From contig NZ_CP017248.1 of NCBI RefSeq assembly GCF_001735805.1, positions 2,852,001-2,916,000 of the forward strand: a stretch of DNA of 64,000 nt. Direction: 5' to 3'. Numbering within the stretch: the stretch's first letter is position 1; every line of letters begins with the position of its first letter. Source of the DNA: Streptomyces fodineus. Lineage in GTDB: Bacteria; Actinomycetota; Actinomycetes; Streptomycetales; Streptomycetaceae. The position numbers and the translations under genes are program-made. This document shows, piece after piece, positions 26,697 to 34,696 of this stretch. The notes under the pieces were generated by a model, which saw only the letters and a program-made list of their open reading frames with translations, searched no databases and was not told the DNA's origin.

Positions 26697-27620
26697 TTAC
26701 GACAGCTGCGACTGGACCTGGGCCGAGATCAGCTCCAGGTGGTCCAGGTCGTCGAGGTCCAGGACCTGCAGATAGATCCGCCGGGAACCGATCCCGGCGT
26801 ACCGGCCGATCTTGTCCACGACCTCCGCCGGGGAGCCGGCCAGGCCGTTGGCCTTCAGCTCGTCCACCTCGCGGCCGATGGCGGCGGCACGCCGGGCGAC
26901 CTCCTGATCGTTCCGGCCGACGCAGACCACCAGCGCGTTGGAGTACGTCAGCGCGTCCGCGCCGCGGCCGGCCTCCTCCGCGGCGGCACGCACCCGGGCG
27001 AACTGCCGCTCGCTGTCCTCGACGGAGGCGAACGGGATGTTGAACTCGTCCGCGTACCGGGCGGCCAGCCGCGGCGTACGGGTCGCGCCGTGGCCGCCGA
27101 TGAGCACCGGGACCTTCTTCTGGGCCGGCTTGGGCAGTGCGGGCGCGTCGGTCAGGTCGTAGTACGTGCCGTGGAAGTCGAAGCTCTTGCCGACCTCGGT
27201 CGCCCACAGCCCGGTGACGATCGCGAGCTGCTCCTCCAGCCGGGCGAACTTCTCCTTCGGGAACGGGATGCCGTACGCCCTGTGCTCCTCCTCGAACCAG
27301 CCCGCGCCGAGGCCCAGCTCCACCCGGCCGCCGGACATCTGGTCGACCTGGGCGACCTGGATGGCGAGCACGCCGGGCAGCCGGAACGTTCCGGCGGTCA
27401 TCAGCGTGCCGAGCCGGATGCGCTTGGTCTCGCGGGCCAGTCCGGCCAGCGTGATCCAGGCGTCCGTGGGACCGGGCAGGCCGCCGGCGCTGCCCATCGG
27501 GAGGTAGTGGTCGGAGCGGAAGAAGGCGTCGAAGCCGAGGTCCTCGGTGGCTTTCGCCACCGTGAGCAACGTGTCGTAGGTGGCGCCCTGCTGGGGCTCG
27601 GTGAAGATTCGAAGGTCCAT
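26697..27620 (-). CDS. LLM-class F420-dependent oxidoreductase
   Basis: 307-aa luciferase-like monooxygenase fold enzyme. Motifs: LGFDAFFRSDHYLPMG, TKRIRLGTLMTAGTFRLPGVLAIQVAQVDQMSGGRVELGLGAGWFEEEHRAYGIPFP, and VPVLIGGHGATRTPRLAARYADEFN. These are typical of the F420-dependent subgroup. ATG 27620 is used because the upstream extension adds only a non-conserved stretch. Substrate unknown. It shares the terminator at 26652-26683 with the carboxypeptidase gene. Confidence 0.92.
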   Translation of the reverse strand: MDLRIFTEPQQGATYDTLLTVAKATEDLGFDAFFRSDHYLPMGSAGGLPGPTDAWITLAGLARETKRIRLGTLMTAGTFRLPGVLAIQVAQVDQMSGGRVELGLGAGWFEEEHRAYGIPFPKEKFARLEEQLAIVTGLWATEVGKSFDFHGTYYDLTDAPALPKPAQKKVPVLIGGHGATRTPRLAARYADEFNIPFASVEDSERQFARVRAAAEEAGRGADALTYSNALVVCVGRNDQEVARRAAAIGREVDELKANGLAGSPAEVVDKIGRYAGIGSRRIYLQVLDLDDLDHLELISAQVQSQLS

Positions 27621-27803
27621 ACATCTATCCTGCACGCCGCAGGCCACGTCAACCTCGTTGGTACCACCGGGCACGGCCGTCCCCGGTCGGGTGAAAATCG
27701 CCTGTCCGGCGCGCCGGGCGCGGCACGGCCGGTGACCGGCCCCGGCGATGATCGTTGGGCCGTCGGAGCCGGATGGTCCGGCGCCCGCGCCGAGGAGGCC
27801 GTC

Positions 27804-27974
27804 ATGTCCGAAGAACTTGGCTCCGCCGGTCAGAGAGTTGACTCCGCCGGCCGGCCGAAGGGGTTGCTGGAGGAGTTGGAGGAGCTGATGGCCGCGTTGA
27901 ACGCGGATCTGTCGGCGTTGGCCGACCTGCCGGCCAGGGAGCGGGGCTCAGCCGAGGACGCCGGCCTCGGCTGA
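27804..27974 (+). CDS. Small acidic helical protein
   Basis: 56-aa ORF MSEELGSAGQRVDSAGRPKG followed by a leucine/glutamate helix LLEELEELMAALNADLSALADL. A good ribosome site GAGGAGG lies 6 bases before the ATG. The amphipathic helix could mediate protein contacts. No family recognised. It diverges from the LLM gene and is convergent with the next gene (18-bp gap). Confidence 0.5.
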   Translation: MSEELGSAGQRVDSAGRPKGLLEELEELMAALNADLSALADLPARERGSAEDAGLG

Positions 27975-27992
27975 CGTCAATCGCCGGACGGG

Positions 27993-28526
27993 TTACTTCA
28001 GTTGCTCCTTCTCACAAGGCACCCGACCTGCGGTTCTGGCCGCCGTTCGGGCTGTGTTCCGGCTGTCGTCCTCCCGTAACGTCTCCTCCCGTGCCGCCAG
28101 CTTGCGCAGCATCTCCAGGACGCGGTCGCGGGACTCGTCGGCCGCGTCGATCGCCTCCATGCACTGCCAGTACGTCGTCTCGTCGTCCGCGGCGCTGGCC
28201 ATGCCGACCAGGGCTATGCCCACCTCGCCGAGCAGGCCCCCGAGGCAGAGCAGCGTCTCGCGGGCGTCGTCCAGTTCGGTGAGCTGGGCGGCACGCAGGT
28301 CGCCCAGGTCGACTTCGGGCGGGTCGAGGACCCCGCAGCCGCGGCCCGCCAGTTCGGTCAGGCCGAGCGCCTCGCCGCGCAGCTCCGGCGGGCCGGAGAC
28401 CGCGAGCCTGCTGCCGATCGCCTGGGCCAGGGCCTGCGCCTGCCAGACCTCCGCCATGACCTCGCCCGCGTCGGCGCCGGCCGCCAGCGCACGCCTGCTC
28501 GTGAGAATGAGCCGTACCGCATCCAT
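27993..28526 (-). CDS. Uncharacterised DUF6099-like protein
   Basis: 177-aa soluble, Ala/Leu-rich helical protein: MDAVRLILTSRRALAAGADAGEVMAEVWQAQALAQAIGSRLAVSGPPELRGEA is a pattern I associate with Streptomyces DUF6099 proteins, from memory only. The C-terminus is basic (TARTAARTAGRVPCEKEQLK). No catalytic motif seen. A short AT-rich promoter region (28570-28690) lies upstream. Confidence 0.7.
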   Translation of the reverse strand: MDAVRLILTSRRALAAGADAGEVMAEVWQAQALAQAIGSRLAVSGPPELRGEALGLTELAGRGCGVLDPPEVDLGDLRAAQLTELDDARETLLCLGGLLGEVGIALVGMASAADDETTYWQCMEAIDAADESRDRVLEMLRKLAAREETLREDDSRNTARTAARTAGRVPCEKEQLK

Positions 28527-28692
28527 GCGTCGCCCCCGTCCTTCCGTGTGCTCCGTCGCACGCCCTTTTGAACTCCCTTGTCCACTACCCAGAGTGAAGG
28601 CGCTTGGAGCGAAAAGCTAGAGGTAAACGGAAATCTCTGGACAACAATTCGGATTCGAGCGGTGAATTGACTCCGGAGAGTGATAACGGAGT

Positions 28693-29064
28693 TCAGCCCT
28701 CCGGCAGTTGAGGGCGCTCGGGTCCGCCCTGCGCCCCCGGCGCCGGGAAGCGCTGCTCATTGCGGTCGATCTTGGCGGCCAGAGCCGCCAGGGGGTCGAT
28801 GCCCAGGGCTTCGCAGAACTGGAGCAGGTAGGCGAGCACGTCGGCGACCTCGTCGGCGACCCGGTGCGCGGTGCCGGGGTCGTCCATCACCCGCGCGGAC
28901 TCCTCCGGGGTCAACCACTGGAAGATCTCGACCAGTTCGGAGGCCTCCACGCTCAGCGCGGCGACGAGGTTCTTGGGCGTGTGGTAGGGCTGCCAGTTCC
29001 GCGCGGCCGCGAACTCGGCGAGCTTGCGCTGGAGTCGGGCCAGGTCGAGGGGGTGTTCCGTCAC
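28693..29064 (-). CDS. MazG-like nucleotide pyrophosphohydrolase
   Basis: 123-aa all-alpha NTP pyrophosphatase of the MazG/dUTPase-2 group. Metal-binding pattern EASELVEIFQWL (ExxE) and DEVADVLAYLLQFCEALGID (ExxD-type second half) are intact. It would hydrolyse non-canonical or damaged nucleoside triphosphates. GTG 29064 overlaps the AAA ATPase stop (GTGA), so the two are coupled. Confidence 0.9.
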   Translation of the reverse strand: MTEHPLDLARLQRKLAEFAAARNWQPYHTPKNLVAALSVEASELVEIFQWLTPEESARVMDDPGTAHRVADEVADVLAYLLQFCEALGIDPLAALAAKIDRNEQRFPAPGAQGGPERPQLPEG

Positions 29065-30266
29065 GCGTCCAGGTGTACCACCGTGACACCCTCGATCCCG
29101 ACGGCCCATGAGGCGTCGCTCACCGCGCCCACGCACCGGATGTGCCCGCGCTCGCCCATCCGGACCGCCGTCCCCAGCAGTTCCCGGCGCTGGGACGGGT
29201 CGAGGCAGCGCTCGAAGCCGTCGGCGAGGACGGTGAGGGTGCGCAGGGCGTCGGGCACCTCGCCCGGGGCGTCCAGGTCCAGCACGCCGGGCCCGGTCAG
29301 CAGCACCAGCGTCAGCGCGAGATAGCGCAGTTCGCCGTCGCCGAGCCGGGCCAGTCCGGTGCGCGGGCCGTCGCCGCGGTCCAGCACCGCCCGTACGGTG
29401 CCGTCCGGTAGCGGCTCGGCGACGAGATCGGTCACCTGCCCGGCGCAGCCCGCGCGCAGCGCCTCGACCAGCAGGGCGTGCCGGCGGCCGCACTCGGCGC
29501 GGGTGCGCCACAGCACGTCGGCGAGGTTGTCGCAGCCGGGCAGCAGCCGGCCGGAGCCGGTGGGGACGGGGGTGCGCATGCGCTCGGGGCGGGGGTCGCA
29601 GGGGAAGACGGAGCGCAGGGCGACCACCATCTGCTCGGCCGCGGCGAGCACTTGACGCTGCCCGTCCGTCTTGCCGGCCACGCGCAGCGGGAGCAGGGCC
29701 GTGCCGAGGCGGTCGTCGGGGAGCGGGGCGCGGGTCACCGGGGCGGAGCCCGCGGTGTGCCAGGCGGCCTGGACGGTACGGCGCCCGGGGTCGCGCAGCG
29801 CTGTCTCCAGCAGGACCACCCCGCCCGCGGTCAGCCGCTCCCCCACGATCCGCAGGTCCGGTTCGGCCTGTACGGCGATGTCGAGCCGGACCGGGCCCTC
29901 GGCGCCGTCGGCCGTGCATCCGATCCGGAAGCCGCGCCGGCCTCCGGCGTCGGGGCGGGCCCGCTGCGGCACACAGGCGAGGGGATCCTCGAACGCCTCG
30001 AAGAGCGGGGCTCCGCCGCCGAGCCGGGCGAGCGCCTCGTACGCCGCGAGCGCGGTCGTCTTCCCCGCTCCGCTGCGCCCCGCGAACAGGGTGACGGGCC
30101 CCAGCGGAAACCCGGCCCGCCGATGCCCGGCGAAGGCCGACAGCCGCAACTCGGTGATCCGGGCCCGCACATCGACGGACTCGGGCGACTTACGCGACTG
30201 CGCGGGGACGCTCGCAGCGGATACGTCGGCCGCCGGAGGCTCGGCGGACACGGGTGACACGGCCAT
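29061..30266 (-). CDS. AAA ATPase of the ABC/SMC-like class
   Basis: 401-aa predicted P-loop ATPase. Walker A GRSGAGKTT follows TELRLSAFAGHRRAGFPLGPVTLFA, the usual start of RecF/SMC-like AAA_15 proteins. A signature-like GDGELRYLALTLVLLTGPGVLDLD acts as Walker B region, though the canonical LLLDEPE is degenerate. The first 30 residues are Ala/Ser/Pro-rich, so the true start may be later. Coupled to the MazG-like gene; such ATPase/nucleotide-cleaning pairs could act in stress defence, but that is only an inference. Confidence 0.75.
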   Translation of the reverse strand: MAVSPVSAEPPAADVSAASVPAQSRKSPESVDVRARITELRLSAFAGHRRAGFPLGPVTLFAGRSGAGKTTALAAYEALARLGGGAPLFEAFEDPLACVPQRARPDAGGRRGFRIGCTADGAEGPVRLDIAVQAEPDLRIVGERLTAGGVVLLETALRDPGRRTVQAAWHTAGSAPVTRAPLPDDRLGTALLPLRVAGKTDGQRQVLAAAEQMVVALRSVFPCDPRPERMRTPVPTGSGRLLPGCDNLADVLWRTRAECGRRHALLVEALRAGCAGQVTDLVAEPLPDGTVRAVLDRGDGPRTGLARLGDGELRYLALTLVLLTGPGVLDLDAPGEVPDALRTLTVLADGFERCLDPSQRRELLGTAVRMGERGHIRCVGAVSDASWAVGIEGVTVVHLDA

Positions 30267-31011
30267 GCCCGGACGCTAGAACTCCCCCACACCGCCGAAC
30301 CGTTTTGCCCTCCCCGCGTTCCTTCGATCGGGGGACGAACGCCGGGCAGACGGGACGACCGGGGCGATCCGGCAGACGGCCGGGGACGGGGGCGGATGAG
30401 CAATCGAGGCGGTCCGGCGATCGATACGGTCGGGCGGACGGGCGGACGGGCGATGGGGACAGTGGGGCGATCGGGCGGACGGACCGACGGACGGGCGGAC
30501 CGACGGCCGGGCGGAGGACGGACGGGCAGACCGACAGACGGACGGACCGACGCCGTCGCCGCGGTCCAGCACCGCCCCAACGGTGCCGTCCGGCAGCGAC
30601 TCGGGACGGACGGACCGACGGACGGGCAGACCCGCAGGCCGACGGACGGCAGACCGGCAGACGCGCAGACCGGCAAACGGGCAGACGGATGGTCGCAGTC
30701 GGGACCGGAGGCACTCGGTCAAGTGACAGCGGGCGACGGCGACCGGGGCCACCCGGACACACCGCCGCCCGCGTGCACACCACCGCACGGCCGCCGCCAC
30801 CACGGAAACGCACCGGCCGACACCACGGCCTCCCCCGAAGGCACGGCACCGACCGCCCGACCAGGCAGCCCCACGTCCCGCACGCACCCCGAAGACCCCG
30901 GACTCAGCCGCCGGCCGAGGCCCGCCGACCGGCACCGCAGCACCCGGCCAGGAACGCCCGCGACTCGCACGCGCCCCGTGGACACCGGGCTCAGCCGCCG
31001 CCGGGTCCCGC
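30267..31011. repeat. 745-bp non-coding simple-sequence tract
   Basis: From about 30390 to 30720 the sequence is an irregular reiteration of GACGG/GGCGGAC units (for example GACGGACGGGCGGACCGACG), with ORFs in several frames made only of Arg/Thr/Asp/Gly or Pro/Ser/Arg/Val repeats. Embedded in it (30552-30604) is a diverged copy of part of the AAA ATPase gene. The right third is Pro/Arg/His-coding GC-rich DNA without a credible gene. Confidence 0.7.
30552..30604. repeat. 53-bp duplicate of an AAA ATPase gene segment
   Basis: This stretch matches 29367-29419 inside the neighbouring ATPase gene with four mismatches in 53 bases. In that gene it encodes EPLPDGTVRAVLDRGDG; the copy would read ESLPDGTVGAVLDRGDG. 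It is flanked on both sides by the GACGG-type simple repeats. Confidence 0.85.
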
Positions 31012-31401
31012 TCAGCCCCCCGACACCCCCACGCCCTCCATCAGCCCGCTGACCTCCGTGCCGGGTGGGGTGAGGAGGAACACATTGCGGTCGACGCGGT
31101 GCATTCCGCTGCCCAGGCCGAAGACCACGCCCGTGCTGAAGTCGAGGACGCGCTTGGCGACTTCGGTCTCCGCGCTGGTCAGGTCGAGGAGCACCGGCGC
31201 GCCGGCCATCAGGGTCTCGGCGACTTCCCGGGCGTCCGCGAAGACATTGACCCGCAGCACCACGAACCGGCGCCGGGTCTCGGTCTCGGCGTCGGGCAGG
31301 GACCGGTGGTTCACCGCTGACGGCCAGGCGTCCCGGCCCCGTAGCGGCACGACCTGGGCGAGCCCCTCCCACTGTTCATCGGTGACGTCGTAACGGCTCA
31401 C
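31012..31401 (-). CDS. sflB: SepF-like cell-division protein SflB
   Basis: 129-aa SepF-family protein. The C-terminal SepF domain shows RRFVVLRVNVFADAREVAETLMAGAPVLLDLTSAETEVAKRVLDFSTGVVFGLGSGMHRVDRNVFLLTP. Streptomyces has SepF plus SflA and SflB, which influence FtsZ and hyphal tip organisation; the N-terminus SRYDVTDEQWEGLAQVVPLRGRDAWPSAV fits SflB as I remember it. GTG 31401 with GGGGGGAG upstream is preferred to earlier starts. It lacks the long N-terminal linker of true SepF. Confidence 0.85.
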   Translation of the reverse strand: MSRYDVTDEQWEGLAQVVPLRGRDAWPSAVNHRSLPDAETETRRRFVVLRVNVFADAREVAETLMAGAPVLLDLTSAETEVAKRVLDFSTGVVFGLGSGMHRVDRNVFLLTPPGTEVSGLMEGVGVSGG

Positions 31402-31626
31402 CGGCTCCCCCCGACCTGACTCGCACTCCATGCCTGCACCAGCCAATTCTTACGCCAAGTCACCCGTTCGGCCCAACAACGACACACTGCGCCACCGATC
31501 CGGTGTCACACCACCGGGGGCGACCTGCGGCACATGTACGATTACGTCCGGTTCTTACCTCCCTCATACCGTTCTCTTCACGCCGGGCCACTTGCCGGCC
31601 ATCCACCCCCGCTAGCGTCCACTCCC

Positions 31627-33390
31627 GTGCACTTGGCAGAAACACAGCAGGTGACAGCCGGCCGGCGGTCGCAGTCGGCGGTGTCCGCCGTACCGGTCCC
31701 CCGCGCGGCGGTCCACGAGTCCCCCGCCCAGTGGCATCGGGTACTGACGTTGCTCGCCGACGTGAGCCTGTTCATCGGCACGCGCTCGGTGTGGGCACAG
31801 GCGGCCACGCACCGACTGGCGCTCGCGGCGGCCATCTCGGTCTGTTACGCCTCGATCCTGGTGACCGGCGTGCTCGCCCTGACGGTCCGCCGGGCGCGTT
31901 CGCTGGCCCGCCTGGACCTCGTGGTCCTGGTGACGGCGATCACCCTCACCCTGTGCGCCTGGGCGCTGAACCACGCCGGCGGCGACGAGGCGGTCCTCAC
32001 CACCCAGGCCGCCAAGGAGATGGTCAACGGGCACCAGCTCTACGACCATCCGTGGCCGTGGCTCTTCCACCTCAGGGGCGTCGCCCTGACGGCGACGACG
32101 ACCGGCGGTTACGACTTCACGTACGGCTATCCCCCGCTGACCCCGCTGATCACCGCGCCCTTCCTGTGGCTCGGCCACAACGGCGCACCGGCGACGGCGG
32201 CGGTGACGGTCGTACTGATCGTGGGCACGGTCGTCATGTGGCGCCTGCTGCCGACGCCCTGGCGTTCCGCGGCCACGATGGTCTGCCTGGGCTTCAGTTT
32301 CCTGCCGATGTACGCCCGTCAGGGCTACCCGGCGATCGTCGGCCTGGTTCTGCTCGTGCCGGTGGTGGTGCGCTGGCCGCGGTTCGGTGCCGGGGGCCGG
32401 CTGGGCCCGGCCGGGATCGCGCGGGCCGCGTGCATCGGCGCCGCGTGCGCGGCACAGCAACTCCCCTGGTTCGTCACGCCGTTCCTGCTGGCCGGGATCT
32501 ATGCCGTGCGCCGCGGCGAACTCGGCGGGCGGGAGGCCGCGCGGGTGGTGCTGCGGATCCTCGGGATCGCGGCCCTCACCTGGCTGCTGATCAACGCGTA
32601 CTTCATCGTGACCGAGCCGGGACCGTGGCTGGGCGGCATCGCGCTGCCGCTGACGCAGGGCGCGGTGCTGCACGGCCAGGGCCTGGTGAGCATCTCGCTG
32701 TACTTCACCCACGGCAGCGACCGGCTCGACTGGTACGGCCACGCGAGCATGCTGCTCGCCGCGGCCCTGCTGGCCCTGTTCGTGCTGTTCGTCCGGCGGC
32801 TGGGTCCGGCCGCGACCGTGCTGCCCTGGTGCGCCTTCTATCTGGCGACCCGTTCCCAGGACGGCTACTACCTGATGATGACGCCGCTGTGGCTGGCGGC
32901 GGCGATCACCGTGCCGCTTTCGGACGTCTCGCGCGCGTGGCAGCCGCGGCCCCGGTGGCTGACCGGCACGCGTCGCCGGCCCGCCCTGGTCGCGGCCGTG
33001 GTGCTGCTGGTGGCGCCGGCCCTGGTGAGCGCGACCCTCGCCGTGACGGGCGGGCCGCCGCTGCGGATGGACATCACGGCGGTCCGGCACCCGGCCGCGC
33101 ACACGGTCTCCGCGGTGACCGTGAAGGTGACCAACACCGGCGACGACGCGCTCACCCCGCACTACATGATCACCACGGGCCAGGGCATGAGCCGGTACTG
33201 GACGCAGGTGCGCGGACCGGCCACGATTCCCGCCCACACCACGGCGACCGTCGAACTCCGGGCCCCGTTCGGCAAGTTCACGGTGCCGGCGAAGCACAGC
33301 ACCCGGCTGCGGCTGCGCGCGTTCACGGCGACCCCGCAGACGCTGTCCACGCGGGATGTGAAGCGGGCCGAGCTCGGCCCCGCGGGCTGA
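31627..33390 (+). CDS. Polytopic membrane protein, possibly GT-C-type glycosyltransferase
   Basis: 587-aa integral membrane protein with about 10-12 helices (for example LALAAAISVCYASILVTGVLAL, LDLVVLVTAITLTLCAWAL, VLLVAPALVSATLAVTGG) and a C-terminal extracytoplasmic beta domain of about 110 residues (VTVKVTNTGDDALTPHYMITTG). An early loop contains GGDEAVLTTQAAKEMVNGHQLYDH and DFTYGYPPLTPLI, resembling the acidic first loop of GT-C enzymes. Function is not assigned. GTG 31627 is chosen because upstream codons overlap promoter-like sequence; ATG 31534 is the alternative. Confidence 0.7.
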   Translation: MHLAETQQVTAGRRSQSAVSAVPVPRAAVHESPAQWHRVLTLLADVSLFIGTRSVWAQAATHRLALAAAISVCYASILVTGVLALTVRRARSLARLDLVVLVTAITLTLCAWALNHAGGDEAVLTTQAAKEMVNGHQLYDHPWPWLFHLRGVALTATTTGGYDFTYGYPPLTPLITAPFLWLGHNGAPATAAVTVVLIVGTVVMWRLLPTPWRSAATMVCLGFSFLPMYARQGYPAIVGLVLLVPVVVRWPRFGAGGRLGPAGIARAACIGAACAAQQLPWFVTPFLLAGIYAVRRGELGGREAARVVLRILGIAALTWLLINAYFIVTEPGPWLGGIALPLTQGAVLHGQGLVSISLYFTHGSDRLDWYGHASMLLAAALLALFVLFVRRLGPAATVLPWCAFYLATRSQDGYYLMMTPLWLAAAITVPLSDVSRAWQPRPRWLTGTRRRPALVAAVVLLVAPALVSATLAVTGGPPLRMDITAVRHPAAHTVSAVTVKVTNTGDDALTPHYMITTGQGMSRYWTQVRGPATIPAHTTATVELRAPFGKFTVPAKHSTRLRLRAFTATPQTLSTRDVKRAELGPAG

Positions 33391-33440
33391 CGTCGCTCGG
33401 CCCCGCGGGCTGACGTCGCTCGGCCCCGCGGGCTGACGTC
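33372..33440. repeat. Perfect 23-bp tandem repeat, three copies
   Basis: Three identical 23-bp units start at 33372, 33395 and 33418; each contains TCGGCCCCGCGGGCTGACGT. The first copy encodes the C-terminus and stop of the membrane protein, and the third reaches the stop codon of the convergent YceI gene. It separates two convergent genes and is a likely slippage product. Confidence 0.95.
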
Positions 33441-33954
33441 AGGAGGCCGCGCGGATGAAGCGCAGCCCGGCCGTCACCGTGGTGAGGCCGCGCATCATGC
33501 CGAGCTGGTTCCAGCCCATGCCGAACTGTTCGCGGTCGACGGTGAACTCCGCGTCCAGGGTGAGCCCCTCGGCGTTCGCGTCGGTCAGGCGCGCGGTGAA
33601 GGTCAGGGGCCGGCTGATGCCCCGCACGGTCAGCTGACCGGTGACCCGTACGCCGTCGCCGTCGAGGCGGTCGGCGCCGCGGACGGCGAGGGTGATCTCC
33701 GGGTGGTGGTCGGCGTCGAAGAAGTCGGCCGAGCGCAGGTGGGTGTCCCGCTTGGCGCTCTTCGTGTCCAGGGAGGCGGCGTCCAGGGTCACCGTGCCGG
33801 CGGCCGAGCCGTCGGGCCGCACCTCGCCCCGGCCGCTGACGGCGGTGAAGGTGCCCTTCACGGTGACCAGGCCCCACATGGTCTTGTGCCGCAGCCCCAC
33901 GGTGGACGCGGCCGGGTCGAGCTGCCAGGTGCCTGTCTGCACGGCGACGGTCAT
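33439..33954 (-). CDS. YceI-family lipid-binding protein
   Basis: 171-aa single-domain YceI-like lipocalin-fold protein without a signal peptide, thus cytoplasmic. Motifs: TGTWQLDPAASTVGLRHKTMWGLVTVKGTF, LDTKSAKRDTHLRSADFFDADHHPEITL and FGMGWNQLGMMRGLTTV. The family binds isoprenoid-type lipids or long-chain amides. It diverges from a MarR gene, with four copies of a shared operator between them, so it is the probable MarR target. Confidence 0.93.
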   Translation of the reverse strand: MTVAVQTGTWQLDPAASTVGLRHKTMWGLVTVKGTFTAVSGRGEVRPDGSAAGTVTLDAASLDTKSAKRDTHLRSADFFDADHHPEITLAVRGADRLDGDGVRVTGQLTVRGISRPLTFTARLTDANAEGLTLDAEFTVDREQFGMGWNQLGMMRGLTTVTAGLRFIRAAS

Positions 33955-33976
33955 GGTCGTACTCCCGAATCAAGTG

Positions 33977-34083
33977 GTTCAAATTTGGATGACTACCGTC
34001 ACGCTAGCGCCTCATCCAAATTTGAACAACCCGCTCGTCCAAACTTGAACAAGCCTCTTGGCTCCTCTCGTCCAAAATTGGAC
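33977..34083. promoter_or_regulatory. Four MarR-type operator copies
   Basis: GTTCAAATTTGGATGA (33977-33992) is the exact inverse complement of TCATCCAAATTTGAAC (34012-34027). Two further copies follow: TCGTCCAAACTTGAAC (34035-34050) and TCGTCCAAAATTGGAC (34068-34083). The core TCCAAATTTGAA is a near-palindrome typical of MarR sites. They occupy the whole divergent region between yceI and marR. Confidence 0.85.
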
Positions 34084-34101
34084 AACAGGTAGACTCGACC
34101 C

Positions 34102-34611
34102 ATGCCCGCCTCCGACGCGCACCCCGCCGCCCCGTTCACCTGCCCCGCCGCGGGAAGCGGACTGCTGCCCGACGAGCTGCGCGCGTGGATGATCCTGCTG
34201 GCCGCGACAGGCGCCGTGGAGCAGCGGATGCGGTCGGTGGTGAAGGAGACCCTCGGCGTCTCCCACGACGAGTTCCTGATCCTGTGCCTGCTGGCGGAGC
34301 AGCCCCGCACCGGACTGCGCATGACCCAGGTCGCCGATCTCCTCGGCCGCCCCAAGACCCGGCTCACCTACCAGATCGCCTGCCTCCAGCACGCCGGCCT
34401 GATCGCCCGTACGTCCGTGTGCGGCGACAAGCGCGGGGTCCAGGTCGCCCTCACCGACAAGGCGCGCGAGCTGCTGAGCGAGACCTCCACCCTGCTCGCC
34501 GGAACCGTGCGACAGGCCCTCGCCGACTCCATGGGCCCCGATCAGCGGGCCGCCATGTGCGCGCTGGTCCCCGATCTGCCGGATCCTGAGGGCGAGCCCT
34601 CCGGCGGCTGA
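34102..34611 (+). CDS. MarR-family regulator
   Basis: 169-aa winged-helix regulator. The MarR fold spans about 30-150: RAWMILLAATGAVEQRMRSVVKETLGVSHDEFLILCLLAEQP, DNA-binding helix and wing MTQVADLLGRPKTRLTYQIACLQHAGLIARTSVCGDKRGVQVALTDKARELL. One Cys sits in the wing (TSVCGDKRG) and another at CALVPD, which could make it thiol-responsive. It probably represses itself and yceI through the four adjacent boxes. Confidence 0.93.
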   Translation: MPASDAHPAAPFTCPAAGSGLLPDELRAWMILLAATGAVEQRMRSVVKETLGVSHDEFLILCLLAEQPRTGLRMTQVADLLGRPKTRLTYQIACLQHAGLIARTSVCGDKRGVQVALTDKARELLSETSTLLAGTVRQALADSMGPDQRAAMCALVPDLPDPEGEPSGG

Positions 34612-34696
34612 GCGGCGCAGGTCACAAGCACAAGTGGAGAAAGCTCACAGGCGATTGCCCTGACCGGCCCGAGCCGCCTGCCCTACCATCCGACCC

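Noticed and set aside
30267..31011. Overlapping ORFs of 200-380 aa in the simple-sequence tract
   Set aside because: They are translations of GACGG-type repeats (Arg/Thr/Asp/Gly or Pro/Ser/Val), without start signals or domains.
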